From Hydrogenophaga sp. (lineage in GTDB: Bacteria > Pseudomonadota > Gammaproteobacteria > Burkholderiales > Burkholderiaceae_C), in contig JALOSN010000168.1 in the NCBI GenBank assembly GCA_025458415.1, forward strand, positions 1 to 11,940: a stretch of DNA of 11,940 bases, written 5' to 3'. Positions 5,957 through 11,940 of this stretch are shown here, piece by piece. The position numbers and the translations under genes were made by a program. The notes below the pieces were generated by a model, which did no database searches, was not told the DNA's origin, and was given only the letters and a program-made list of their open reading frames with translations. Numbering within the stretch: position 1 is the stretch's first letter; every line of letters starts with the position of its first letter.

Positions 5957-7366
5957 ATGGGGACGTCACAGCCCGCCAGCACCATGTGGCAGGTCACCAC
6001 GACGAGAAACCCCATGCAACGCCCCTCCATCGGCCTCGCCGCCGCCATCGCCCTGGCCATCAGTGCCTGCAGTGCCCATGCCCAGACCGCCTACCCCGCC
6101 ACGCTCGCGGGCCACGCCGTGCTGCCCGCCAACACCTTCATCGCCGCCCCGGAGGACGCGCCGGCCGACCTGCATGTCAGCGGCAAGTTCACCACCGGCC
6201 AGCGCATCGAAGCGATCGGCTCGGTCGAAGGCCGATCGGCCGGCCGGCCCACCGGTGTGTCTTTGCCGTTCAAAGGCCAACCGGTACAAGGTTTCTCCGG
6301 CATCAAGCGCATGGACGATGGCAGCTACTGGCTGCTGACCGACAACGGCGCCGGCTCAAAGGCCAATTCACCGGACTTCATGCTCTTCCTCAACCGGTAC
6401 GCGGTGGACTTCAAGAGCGGCGAATTCAAGCGCTTGCAAACCGTGTTCCTCCACGACCCCGAAAAAAAGGTCCCGTTCCGCATCGTCCACGAAGGCTCAG
6501 CCAAGCGCTACCTCACCGGTTCCGACTTTGATCTGGAGGGTTTTCAGATCGCCGGCGGGCACTTCTGGATCGGCGACGAGTTTGGCCCGTACCTCATCAA
6601 GGCCGACCTGAAGGGCCGGGTACGGGCCGTCATCGACACGAAGGTGGACGGCAAGACCATCGTCTCGCCCGACCACCCGTCGGTGGTGACGCCGGGTGCG
6701 CCCAACGGAGAGCTGAGGTTCCAGTCGCGCCGTTCCAAGGGCTATGAAGGGCTGGCCTCTTCGCCCGACGGCAGCAAGCTTTACGCGCTGCTCGAAGGCG
6801 CGCTGTGGGACGAGACCACCAAAGCGCCCGAGCAGATCGACGGCAAACAGTACCTGCGTGTGCTGGAGTTCGACGTGAAAGCCGAACAATGGACCGGCCG
6901 CCACTGGAAGTACATGCTCGAAGCCAACCACCACGCCATCGGCGACTTCAACATGATCAGCCCCACCGAGGGCCTGATCATCGAACGCGACAACGGCGAA
7001 GGCACGGCCGACAAGGCCTGCCCCGAAGGCCAGCGCCGCGCCGATTGTTTTCACGATCTGGCGAAATTCAAGCGCGTCTACAAGGTCGATCTGAACGACT
7101 CCAATGCGAACGGTGCGCTGCGCAAGATCGGCTATGTCGACCTGATGGCGATTGCCGATCCGAACCGCCTCGCCAGGAAGCCGCTGACCAACGGCGTTCT
7201 GACCTTCCCGTTCTTCACCATCGAGAACGTGGACCGCTTCGACGCGACGCACATCGTGGTCGGCAACGACAACAACCTGCCGTTCTCCAGCAGCCGCGAA
7301 CCCAACCAGGCCGACGACAACGAACTGATCCTGCTCGAAGTCGGCGACTTCCTGAAGGCGCGCTGA
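5957..7366 (+). CDS. Exported esterase-like phytase-family protein
   Basis: Secreted protein of 469 residues (450 from the alternative ATG at 6014), resembling the phytase-like family Pfam PF13449, predicted beta-propeller phosphoesterases. Recognisable family segments are GFSGIKRMDDGSYWLLTDNG with AGSK, then DLEGFQIAGGHFWIGDEFGPY, KGYEGLASSPDGSKLYALLEG, and near the C-terminus ENVDRF with VVGNDNNLPFSSSR. The signal peptide follows MQRPSIG (hydrophobic LAAAIALAISAC, then AHA-Q). Cleavage after AHA is likely, but ISAC could also serve as a lipobox. The start at 5957 is chosen for its AGGAGG. It gives an unusually long n-region, so 6014 remains possible because it gives a textbook signal peptide. 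The gene is divergent from the Spy-like operon and convergent, 13 bp apart, with the LysE-type gene. The substrate is unknown; phosphate scavenging from organic phosphoesters is a family-level guess. Confidence 0.85.
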   Translation: MGTSQPASTMWQVTTTRNPMQRPSIGLAAAIALAISACSAHAQTAYPATLAGHAVLPANTFIAAPEDAPADLHVSGKFTTGQRIEAIGSVEGRSAGRPTGVSLPFKGQPVQGFSGIKRMDDGSYWLLTDNGAGSKANSPDFMLFLNRYAVDFKSGEFKRLQTVFLHDPEKKVPFRIVHEGSAKRYLTGSDFDLEGFQIAGGHFWIGDEFGPYLIKADLKGRVRAVIDTKVDGKTIVSPDHPSVVTPGAPNGELRFQSRRSKGYEGLASSPDGSKLYALLEGALWDETTKAPEQIDGKQYLRVLEFDVKAEQWTGRHWKYMLEANHHAIGDFNMISPTEGLIIERDNGEGTADKACPEGQRRADCFHDLAKFKRVYKVDLNDSNANGALRKIGYVDLMAIADPNRLARKPLTNGVLTFPFFTIENVDRFDATHIVVGNDNNLPFSSSREPNQADDNELILLEVGDFLKAR

Positions 7367-7379
7367 AATCGCCGGGTCG

Positions 7380-7990
7380 TCAGGCGCGCAGCGGCAAGGC
7401 CACGCCGATGGCCACGAAGATGCCGCCGCACACCTGGTTGAAGCGGCGGCCCACCCGCTGCAGCCAGTGGCGCACGCGGTGCGCCAGGCTGGCGATCAGC
7501 CACTCGGTGATCACCTCGACCAGCCGAAGGTGCCGGCCATGATGAGGAACTGCTGAAACAGGCTGCGCGCCGGGTCGATGAACTGCGGCAGGAATGCGGC
7601 AAAGAACAGCACCGCCTTGGGGTTCGTCACCGCCGACAACAGGCCCTGGCGAAACAGCGAGGCGTTGCTGCGTTGCCCGGCCGCGGCATTGAGGCCCACG
7701 CCCACCGGCGGCGAACGCCAGACCTGAATGCCCAGCCACACCAGGTAGGCACCGCCCACCCACTTCATGACGGTCAGCCACACCAGCGAGGTCTTGAGCA
7801 GCGCGCCGATGCCGAACATCGACAGGCCGATCACCGCGACGAAACCGATGGCCCCGCCGGCAATGGTGAACAGCGTGCGCCGCCGCCCGTGCAAGGCGCC
7901 GTGGGTCAGCGCCAGCAGGCCGTTGGGCCCGGGCGAGAGCGACAGGCCGATGGCGGCCACCAAGTAGATGAGCCAGGTGTCGATTGCCAT
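7380..7990 (-). pseudogene. LysE/RhtB-family amino-acid exporter, 1-bp frameshift
   Basis: Inner-membrane exporter of the LysE/RhtB type. The hallmark LSLSPGPNGLLAL lies at 16-28, followed by further hydrophobic helices, and VTNPKAVLFFAAFLPQF lies at 121-137. The frame is normal to residue 156 (MAGTFG), then reads WSR and stops. Shifting by one base at about 7520-7524 resumes the expected C-terminus, LVEVITEWLIASLAHRV and on to VALPLRA. With one base restored the gene encodes 203 residues, the normal family length. The missing base is probably a C on the minus strand (GGCTGG for GGCCTGG). As written, the last helix is lost and function is doubtful. The start at 7990 gives MAIDTWLIYL, typical of the family, though the SD is weak. 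It lies 41 bp after the aldo/keto reductase on the same strand. A single-base error in a homopolymer is the simplest explanation. Confidence 0.85.
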
Positions 7991-8031
7991 GGTCCAGTTT
8001 CTATGGTGCGGGGGCAGCCCTGCGCGAGCCG

Positions 8032-9005
8032 TCAGAATACCTCGGTATCCACTTCGCGGTTGGCCTGGTCGTTGTAGCGGTCGCCGTGTACGGTGTGCTG
8101 GTTGATCAGGATGTTCAGGCGCGCGATCACATCGGCCGACAGCGTCACATCGGCCGCGCCCAGGTCGTCTTGCAGGTGCTCGACGCTGCGCGTGCCGGGG
8201 ATGGGCAGGATGTCGTCACCCTGGTGCAGCAGCCAGGCGATGGCGAGCTGAGACGGGGTGCAGCCGACCGCAGCAGGGCCGCGTTCTTCGCGTAGTTCTC
8301 GGGCAAGAAACGCGGCATGGTGCGGCGGATGTCCTTGGCGTCCAGCGTGGTCACGTCCATGGGGCCACACAGAAAGCCGCGGGCCACCGGGCTGAAGGCG
8401 ACGAAGCTCACGCCCAGCTCTCGGCAGGCCTGCAACACCGCAATCTCGGGGTTGCGGGTCCAGAGCGAATACTCGGTCTGCAGCGCGGTAATGGGGTGCA
8501 CCGCGTGCGCCTTGCGCAGGGTGGTGGCCGAGACCTCGGACAGGCCAATGCTGCGGATCTTGCCCACGCGCACCAGGTCGGCCAGCGCGCCCACGCTGTC
8601 TTCGATGGGCACCTGCTTGTCCCAGCGGTGCAGGTAATAGAGGTCGATGACCTCGGTCCGCAGACGCTGCAGGGCCTCCTCGCAGGTGGCCTTGATCGTG
8701 GCCGGGCGGCCGTCGATCACGCGCACCTTCACGCCGTCCGCGTTGGGCACGCCGGTCATGCCGCACTTGCTGGCCAGGGTGAACTGCGCGCGGTGTTTCG
8801 ACAGGAACTTGCCGACCAGGGTTTCGCTGACGCCAAAGCCGTACAGGGCGGCGGTGTCGAAGTGGGTGACGCCCGCGTCCAGCGCGGCCAGCAGCAGGCG
8901 CTCCGCTTCGGCCTCCGACGCGGGCGCGCCGTAGGCGTGGCAGATGTTCATGCAGCCCAGGCCGATGGCGCTGACGCTGAAAGGTCCGAGTTGGCGTTGT
9001 TGCAT
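8032..9005 (-). pseudogene. Aldo/keto reductase, broken by a small internal deletion
   Basis: NADPH-dependent aldo/keto reductase of the TIM-barrel family that reduces aldehydes or ketones. The catalytic tetrad is visible: Asp50 (FDTAALYG), Tyr55, Lys80 (ASKCG) and His126 (YYLHRWD). The frame is intact to Leu245 (NYAKNAALL), then shifts at about 8266-8273. The C-terminal part in the new frame is clear: GCTPSQLAIAWLLHQGDDILPIPGTRS up to TEVF at 8032, including the cofactor-binding IPGTRS loop. Family members normally have about ten residues between NxALL and GCTPxQLA, but here only two remain. About 25 bp seem to be missing, which also fits the frame offset (25 = 1 mod 3) and would give a 332-residue enzyme. 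The SD AGGAGA sits about 7 nt before ATG 9005. The gene follows the pmd terminator on the same strand; a role in aromatic breakdown is not implied. Confidence 0.85.
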
Positions 9006-9023
9006 GCGGTCTCTCCTGAAACG

Positions 9024-9052
9024 ACAAAGGCCCCAGCCGATGGCATGGGGCC
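9024..9052 (-). terminator. Probable intrinsic terminator after pmdC
   Basis: On the minus strand GGCCCCA and TGGGGCC (9052-9046 and 9035-9029) form a perfect 7-bp GC-rich stem with a 10-nt loop. It is followed by TTTGTCGTTT, an imperfect U-tract. It begins 21 bp past the pmdC stop and ends before the aldo/keto reductase SD, so it fits as the end of the pmd operon. Some readthrough is likely because the U-tract is interrupted. Confidence 0.6.
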
Positions 9053-9073
9053 GCGGGAACGGATGATAGGCAA

Positions 9074-9900
9074 TCAGGCGTTCAGCTGCTGCTCAAGGGC
9101 ATGGAGCACCTGGTAGCACGGCAGCACCTGGGCCACGCTGGCGTTGGGCTCGCGGCCTTCGCGGATGGCGGCGAAGAACTCGCGGTCCTGCAGCTCGATG
9201 CCGTTCATGGACACATCGACCTTGGACACGTCGATTTTTTCGTCCTTGCCGTTGAACAGGTCGTCGTAGCGCGCGATGTAGGTCGCGGTGTCGCCGATGT
9301 AGCGGAAGAAGGTGCCCAGCGGACCTTCGTTGTTGAAGGACAGGCTCAGCGTGCAGATGGCGCCGTTGGCGGCCTTGAGCTGGATGCTCATGTCCATGGC
9401 AATGCCGAGGTTCGGATGGATCGGTCCCTGGATGGCGTTGGCCTTCACGATCGGGCTGCCAGCCTGGTAGGCGAACAGGTCCACCGTGTGGGCGGCGTGG
9501 TGCCACAGCAGGTGGTCGGTCCAGCTGCGCGGCTGGCCCAGGGCGTTCATGTTGGTGCGGCGGAAAAAGTAGGTCTGCACGTCCATCTGCTGGATGTTGA
9601 ACTCGCCAGCCTGAATCTTCTTGTGCACGAACTGGTGGCTGGGGTTGAAACGGCGGGTGTGGCCGCACCGTGCATCTGCGTGGGCGTGCAGAGGATGACA
9701 GCGTCCACCTCCTTGATGGCCAGGCTGTCGGCCAGATCGGTGGTGACGTGGCGGATGCCGTATTGGTCGGCCACCTCCCGGGTCTTGGCCAGGTCGCGGC
9801 TGATCAGCGACACCACTTCGACATCGGGGATGTTCTTGATGCCGTCCAGGTGCTTGATGCCGAAGGCGCCGGCGCCGGCGAGAGCGACTTTGATGGTCAT
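9074..9900 (-). pseudogene. pmdC: CHMS dehydrogenase (PmdC/LigC), internal deletion and frameshift
   Basis: Gfo/Idh/MocA-family NADP-dependent dehydrogenase that oxidises the cyclic hemiacetal of CHMS to 2-pyrone-4,6-dicarboxylate. The N-terminal Rossmann fold is clear: VALAGAGAFGIKHLDGIKN at 5-23, and VDAVILCTPTQMH ending at residue 77. The sequence then jumps at about 9665-9669 into another frame at GHTRRFNPSHQF. It continues normally through QQMDVQTYFFRR, RSWTDHLLWHHAAHTVDLF, GPLGTFFRY and NGIELQDREF to the stop at 9074. Compared with LigC (about 315 residues), roughly 43 residues between QMH and GHTRRF are replaced by 5 nt, a loss of about 124 bp. That segment holds the conserved part after the Rossmann fold where this superfamily keeps its catalytic lysine motif. 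The product should be inactive. It starts 1 nt after the pmdB stop, so it is the last gene of the pmd operon. Confidence 0.9.
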
Positions 9901-9901
9901 G

Positions 9902-10780
9902 TCAGGTGTTCTCCAGAATGAGGTGGCCCACCGCCGTGTTGGACGCGGGCACATGATAGAAGCGGTGCTTGACGGTGGGCCGCGGACCGGTGACCTTGCC
10001 GTCGTTCACGTCGGCCATGGCGCCACGCGCGATCAGCCACATGACCAGCTCGATGCCTTCACTGCCGGCCTCGCGCACATAGTCGATGTGCGGCGTGTTG
10101 GCGCAGCCCACCGGGTCGTTGATCATCTGGTCGAGCCAGGCGTTGTCCCACTCGCGGTTGATCAGGCCGGCGCGTGCGCCCTGCAGCTGGTGGCTCATGC
10201 CACCCGTGCCCCAGATGTGCACGTTCAGGTCTTCATCGAAGCTCTCGACCGCCTTGCGGATGGCCTGGCCGAGCATGAAGCAGCGCCTGCCCGAGGGCAC
10301 CGGGTACTGCACCACATTGACCGCAAACGGGATCACCGGACAGGGCCAGGCGTCCTTTGTCGGGTCCAGCTCGCCACACATCAGCGACAGTGGCACGGTC
10401 AGGCCATGGTCCACGTCCATTTTGTTGACGATGGTGAGGTCGAAGTCCTGCTGAATGACACTCTGGGCAATGTGCGAGGCCAGTTCAGGGTGGCCGATGA
10501 CCTTGGGCACCGGACGCGGCCCCCAGCCTTCGTCGGCCGGGGTGAACTCGGCCGCCGTGCCAATGGCGAAGGTCGGAATCATCTCCAGGCTGAAGGCCGT
10601 GGCATGGTCGTTGTAGACCAGGAAGATGACGTCGGGCCTGTTGTCCTTCATCCACTGTCTGGAGTACTCGTAACCCGCGAACACGGGCTTCCAGTAGTCC
10701 TCATGCGTCTTGTGCAGGTCCATGGCCGCGCCAATGGCAGGCACGTGCGAGGTGAAAACGGATGCGGTGATTCTTGCCAT
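9902..10780 (-). CDS. pmdB: Protocatechuate 4,5-dioxygenase beta (catalytic) subunit
   Basis: LigB-type extradiol ring-cleavage subunit of 292 residues. With PmdA it opens protocatechuate between C4 and C5 to give CHMS, using Fe(II) and O2. Metal ligands matching Sphingobium LigB (His12, His61, Glu242) are His12 (TSHVPAIG), His59 (VYNDHATAF) and Glu244 (GSEGIELVMW). The catalytic base His195 of LigB corresponds to His197 in GTGGMSHQLQG. Other family blocks include MDVDHGLTVPLS and EDLNVHIWGTGG, and the C-terminal YHVPASNTAVG. The length and all motifs are intact. The start at 10780 is supported by AGGAAGGAAGG within the end of pmdA. The gene lies 2 nt after pmdA and 1 nt before pmdC, so translation is probably coupled. 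The Lig name for the same gene is ligB. Regulation, usually by a LysR-type PmdR, lies outside the window. Confidence 0.95.
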   Translation of the reverse strand: MARITASVFTSHVPAIGAAMDLHKTHEDYWKPVFAGYEYSRQWMKDNRPDVIFLVYNDHATAFSLEMIPTFAIGTAAEFTPADEGWGPRPVPKVIGHPELASHIAQSVIQQDFDLTIVNKMDVDHGLTVPLSLMCGELDPTKDAWPCPVIPFAVNVVQYPVPSGRRCFMLGQAIRKAVESFDEDLNVHIWGTGGMSHQLQGARAGLINREWDNAWLDQMINDPVGCANTPHIDYVREAGSEGIELVMWLIARGAMADVNDGKVTGPRPTVKHRFYHVPASNTAVGHLILENT

Positions 10781-10782
10781 GG

Positions 10783-11220
10783 TCAAGCCTTCCTTCCTGC
10801 GGCGCCTTGGGGCTGGCGGTGAGCCTGTGCGTCGCCGTCCTCGCCGATGTAGCGGTTGCCCTCGACACGGCGACCGCCCTTGATCATCATGTCGCGGTAT
10901 TCCTGCTCGGTCATGCCGGTCATGGACCCAGCCATCTGCTGGAAACTCTTGCCGTCGGTGGCGCCGATCTTGGCCAGGAAGTAGATGTTGCCGCCGGTGC
11001 GCATGCACCAGTTGAGGTCGCGCGCCAGCACGGCCTGCTTCTGCTCTTCGGTCATCGGCCATTCGTCGAGGTAGGCGCGCTCGTCGGCCTTGAACCGGTC
11101 CCGGTTCTCGGCCTTCATCAGGCTCATGCAGAACTGGTTGAGCCAGTAGCCTTTGCGGCTCTGCTCGGCATCGAAGATGATGGTACCGGGAACGTCTTTG
11201 TAGGGTTTGTCGAGAGCCAT
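10783..11220 (-). CDS. pmdA: Protocatechuate 4,5-dioxygenase alpha subunit
   Basis: LigA-type small subunit of 145 residues (family about 139) that forms the alpha2-beta2 dioxygenase with PmdB and closes over its active site. Family segments are VPGTIIFDAEQSRKGYWLNQF near the N-terminus, then CMSLMKAENRDRF, RDLNWCMRTGGNIYFLAKI (about 68-86) and MTGMTEQEYRDMMIKGGR (about 99-116). The C-terminal tail (AQAHRQPQGAAGRKA) is lineage-specific and low in complexity. The start at 11220 has a near-perfect AGGAGGT SD 5-6 nt upstream, lying inside the end of pmdD. Spacing is 1 nt from pmdD and 2 nt to pmdB. The protein is intact and its name is secure; the equivalent Lig symbol is ligA. Confidence 0.95.
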   Translation of the reverse strand: MALDKPYKDVPGTIIFDAEQSRKGYWLNQFCMSLMKAENRDRFKADERAYLDEWPMTEEQKQAVLARDLNWCMRTGGNIYFLAKIGATDGKSFQQMAGSMTGMTEQEYRDMMIKGGRRVEGNRYIGEDGDAQAHRQPQGAAGRKA

Positions 11221-11221
11221 G

Positions 11222-11940
11222 TCAGACCTCCTCGGGCCAGTAGAGACGCATTGGGTTGTCGACGAGCAACTTCTTCTGAAGATCTGTGGTGGGCGCGATC
11301 TGCGGGATGAAGTCCACCAGCAGGCCGTCGTCGGGCATGTGGTCTTTCAGGTTCGGGTGCGGCCAGTCGGTGCCCCAGAGCACGCGGTCGGGGAATTCCT
11401 CCACTACCCGGCGGGCGAACGGCACCACGTCCTGGTAGGCCGCCTGCTCGCCGCCCAGCGCCTTCGGGCCGATGACCGACAGCCGCTCGGGGCAGCTGAC
11501 CTTGCTCCACACGTTGGGGTGCTCGCGCATGAATTTGAGGAACAGCGCGAACTCCGGCCCGTCAATGGGCTTGCTCACGTCGGGGCGGCCCATGTGATCC
11601 ACCACCACCGTGGTCGGCAGTGCGGTGAAGAAGTCCCACAGTTCGGGCAGGTCCACCGCCTCGAAGTAGATGACCACATGCCAGCCCAGCTGCTTGATGC
11701 GACCGGCGATCTCGAGAAGCTCGTCTTTGGGCGTGAAGTCGACCAGGCGCTTGACGAAGTTGAAACGCACGCCACGCACACCGGCGGCGTGCAGCTGCTG
11801 AAGCTCTTCATCCGTCACCGAACGTCTGACCGTGGCCACGCCGCGTGCCTTGCCTGCGCTGGACAGGCAGGCGTCGACGATGGCGAGTTTGTATGAGCAG
11901 TGGTATGTTGTCTTGTCTATGATGTTTATGTCGTATGCCT
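11222..11940 (-). CDS. pmdD: 2-Pyrone-4,6-dicarboxylate hydrolase, 5' end beyond the window
   Basis: Amidohydrolase-superfamily enzyme (LigI/PmdD) that hydrolyses 2-pyrone-4,6-dicarboxylate to 4-oxalomesaconate (or its tautomer), the step after PmdC. About 238 C-terminal residues are in the window; the family has roughly 290-300, so about 60 N-terminal residues with the start and the N-terminal His motif lie beyond the edge. Clear blocks are KARGVATVRR, AGVRGVRFNFVKRLVDF, LGWHVVIYFE, TTVVVDHMGRPD, WSKVSCPERLS, and RVLWGTDWPHPN, which carries the Asp corresponding to LigI Asp248. The C-terminus NPMRLYWPEEV is typical. The first ~19 codons visible (11940 to about 11885) are AT-rich and match the family poorly although the frame stays open. 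The order pmdD-A-B-C matches the cluster described in Comamonas testosteroni. Confidence 0.9.
   Translation of the reverse strand, partial: AYDINIIDKTTYHCSYKLAIVDACLSSAGKARGVATVRRSVTDEELQQLHAAGVRGVRFNFVKRLVDFTPKDELLEIAGRIKQLGWHVVIYFEAVDLPELWDFFTALPTTVVVDHMGRPDVSKPIDGPEFALFLKFMREHPNVWSKVSCPERLSVIGPKALGGEQAAYQDVVPFARRVVEEFPDRVLWGTDWPHPNLKDHMPDDGLLVDFIPQIAPTTDLQKKLLVDNPMRLYWPEEV

Noticed and set aside
7515..7530. Programmed ribosomal frameshift in the LysE-type gene
   Set aside because: There is no slippery heptamer or downstream structure, and the restored protein needs only one missing base, so mutation or error is simpler.
9101..10822. Long plus-strand open frame opposite pmdB and pmdC
   Set aside because: Shadow of the pmd genes; it even runs through the pmdC deletion point, and the translation is not recognisable.

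Overview
The window is GC-rich bacterial DNA with tightly packed genes and strong Shine-Dalgarno (SD) sites. Gene content, codon use and the pmdD-A-B-C order point to a betaproteobacterium, probably Comamonadaceae (Hydrogenophaga/Acidovorax/Polaromonas-like). The taxon is an inference. No rRNA, tRNA, CRISPR array, transposase or integrase gene is visible.

Layout. (1) 129-1019 (+) is an EamA/DMT-type membrane transporter; its stop codon abuts the stop codon of the convergent neighbour. (2) 5820 down to 1020 (-) is a five-gene, operon-like run: a Spy/CpxP-like LTxxQ lipoprotein, a 103-residue protein of unknown function, an OmpR-type response regulator, its membrane histidine kinase, and a two-domain ArsA ATPase that keeps all three metalloid-binding cysteines. 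The kinase gene is broken by a perfect 38-bp tandem duplication. (3) 5957-7366 (+) is a divergently transcribed, exported phytase-like esterase-family protein. (4) 7990-7380 (-) is a LysE/RhtB-type exporter with a 1-bp frameshift. (5) 9005-8032 (-) is an aldo/keto reductase with a small frame-breaking deletion. (6) 11940-9074 (-) is most of a protocatechuate 4,5-cleavage operon, pmdD-pmdA-pmdB-pmdC, with 1-2 nt between genes and a probable intrinsic terminator at its end. pmdC has lost about 124 bp in its middle. pmdD runs off the right edge, where the last ~56 bp are unusually AT-rich.

Function. PmdAB opens the ring of protocatechuate to 4-carboxy-2-hydroxymuconate-6-semialdehyde (CHMS). PmdC oxidises this to 2-pyrone-4,6-dicarboxylate (PDC), and PmdD hydrolyses PDC. 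With pmdC disrupted, this copy of the pathway would stall at CHMS unless the break is a sequence error. The left-hand operon looks like an envelope-stress or metal-sensing two-component system with its own periplasmic Spy-like partner, and with ArsA in place of the usual ars neighbours.

Four of twelve genes have frame breaks and the right end looks degraded. Assembly or read error therefore has to be excluded before any break is read as biology. I see no clear evidence of an entirely new system. The most original candidate is the Spy-orf103-RR-HK-ArsA operon with its potentially reversible 38-bp off-switch.
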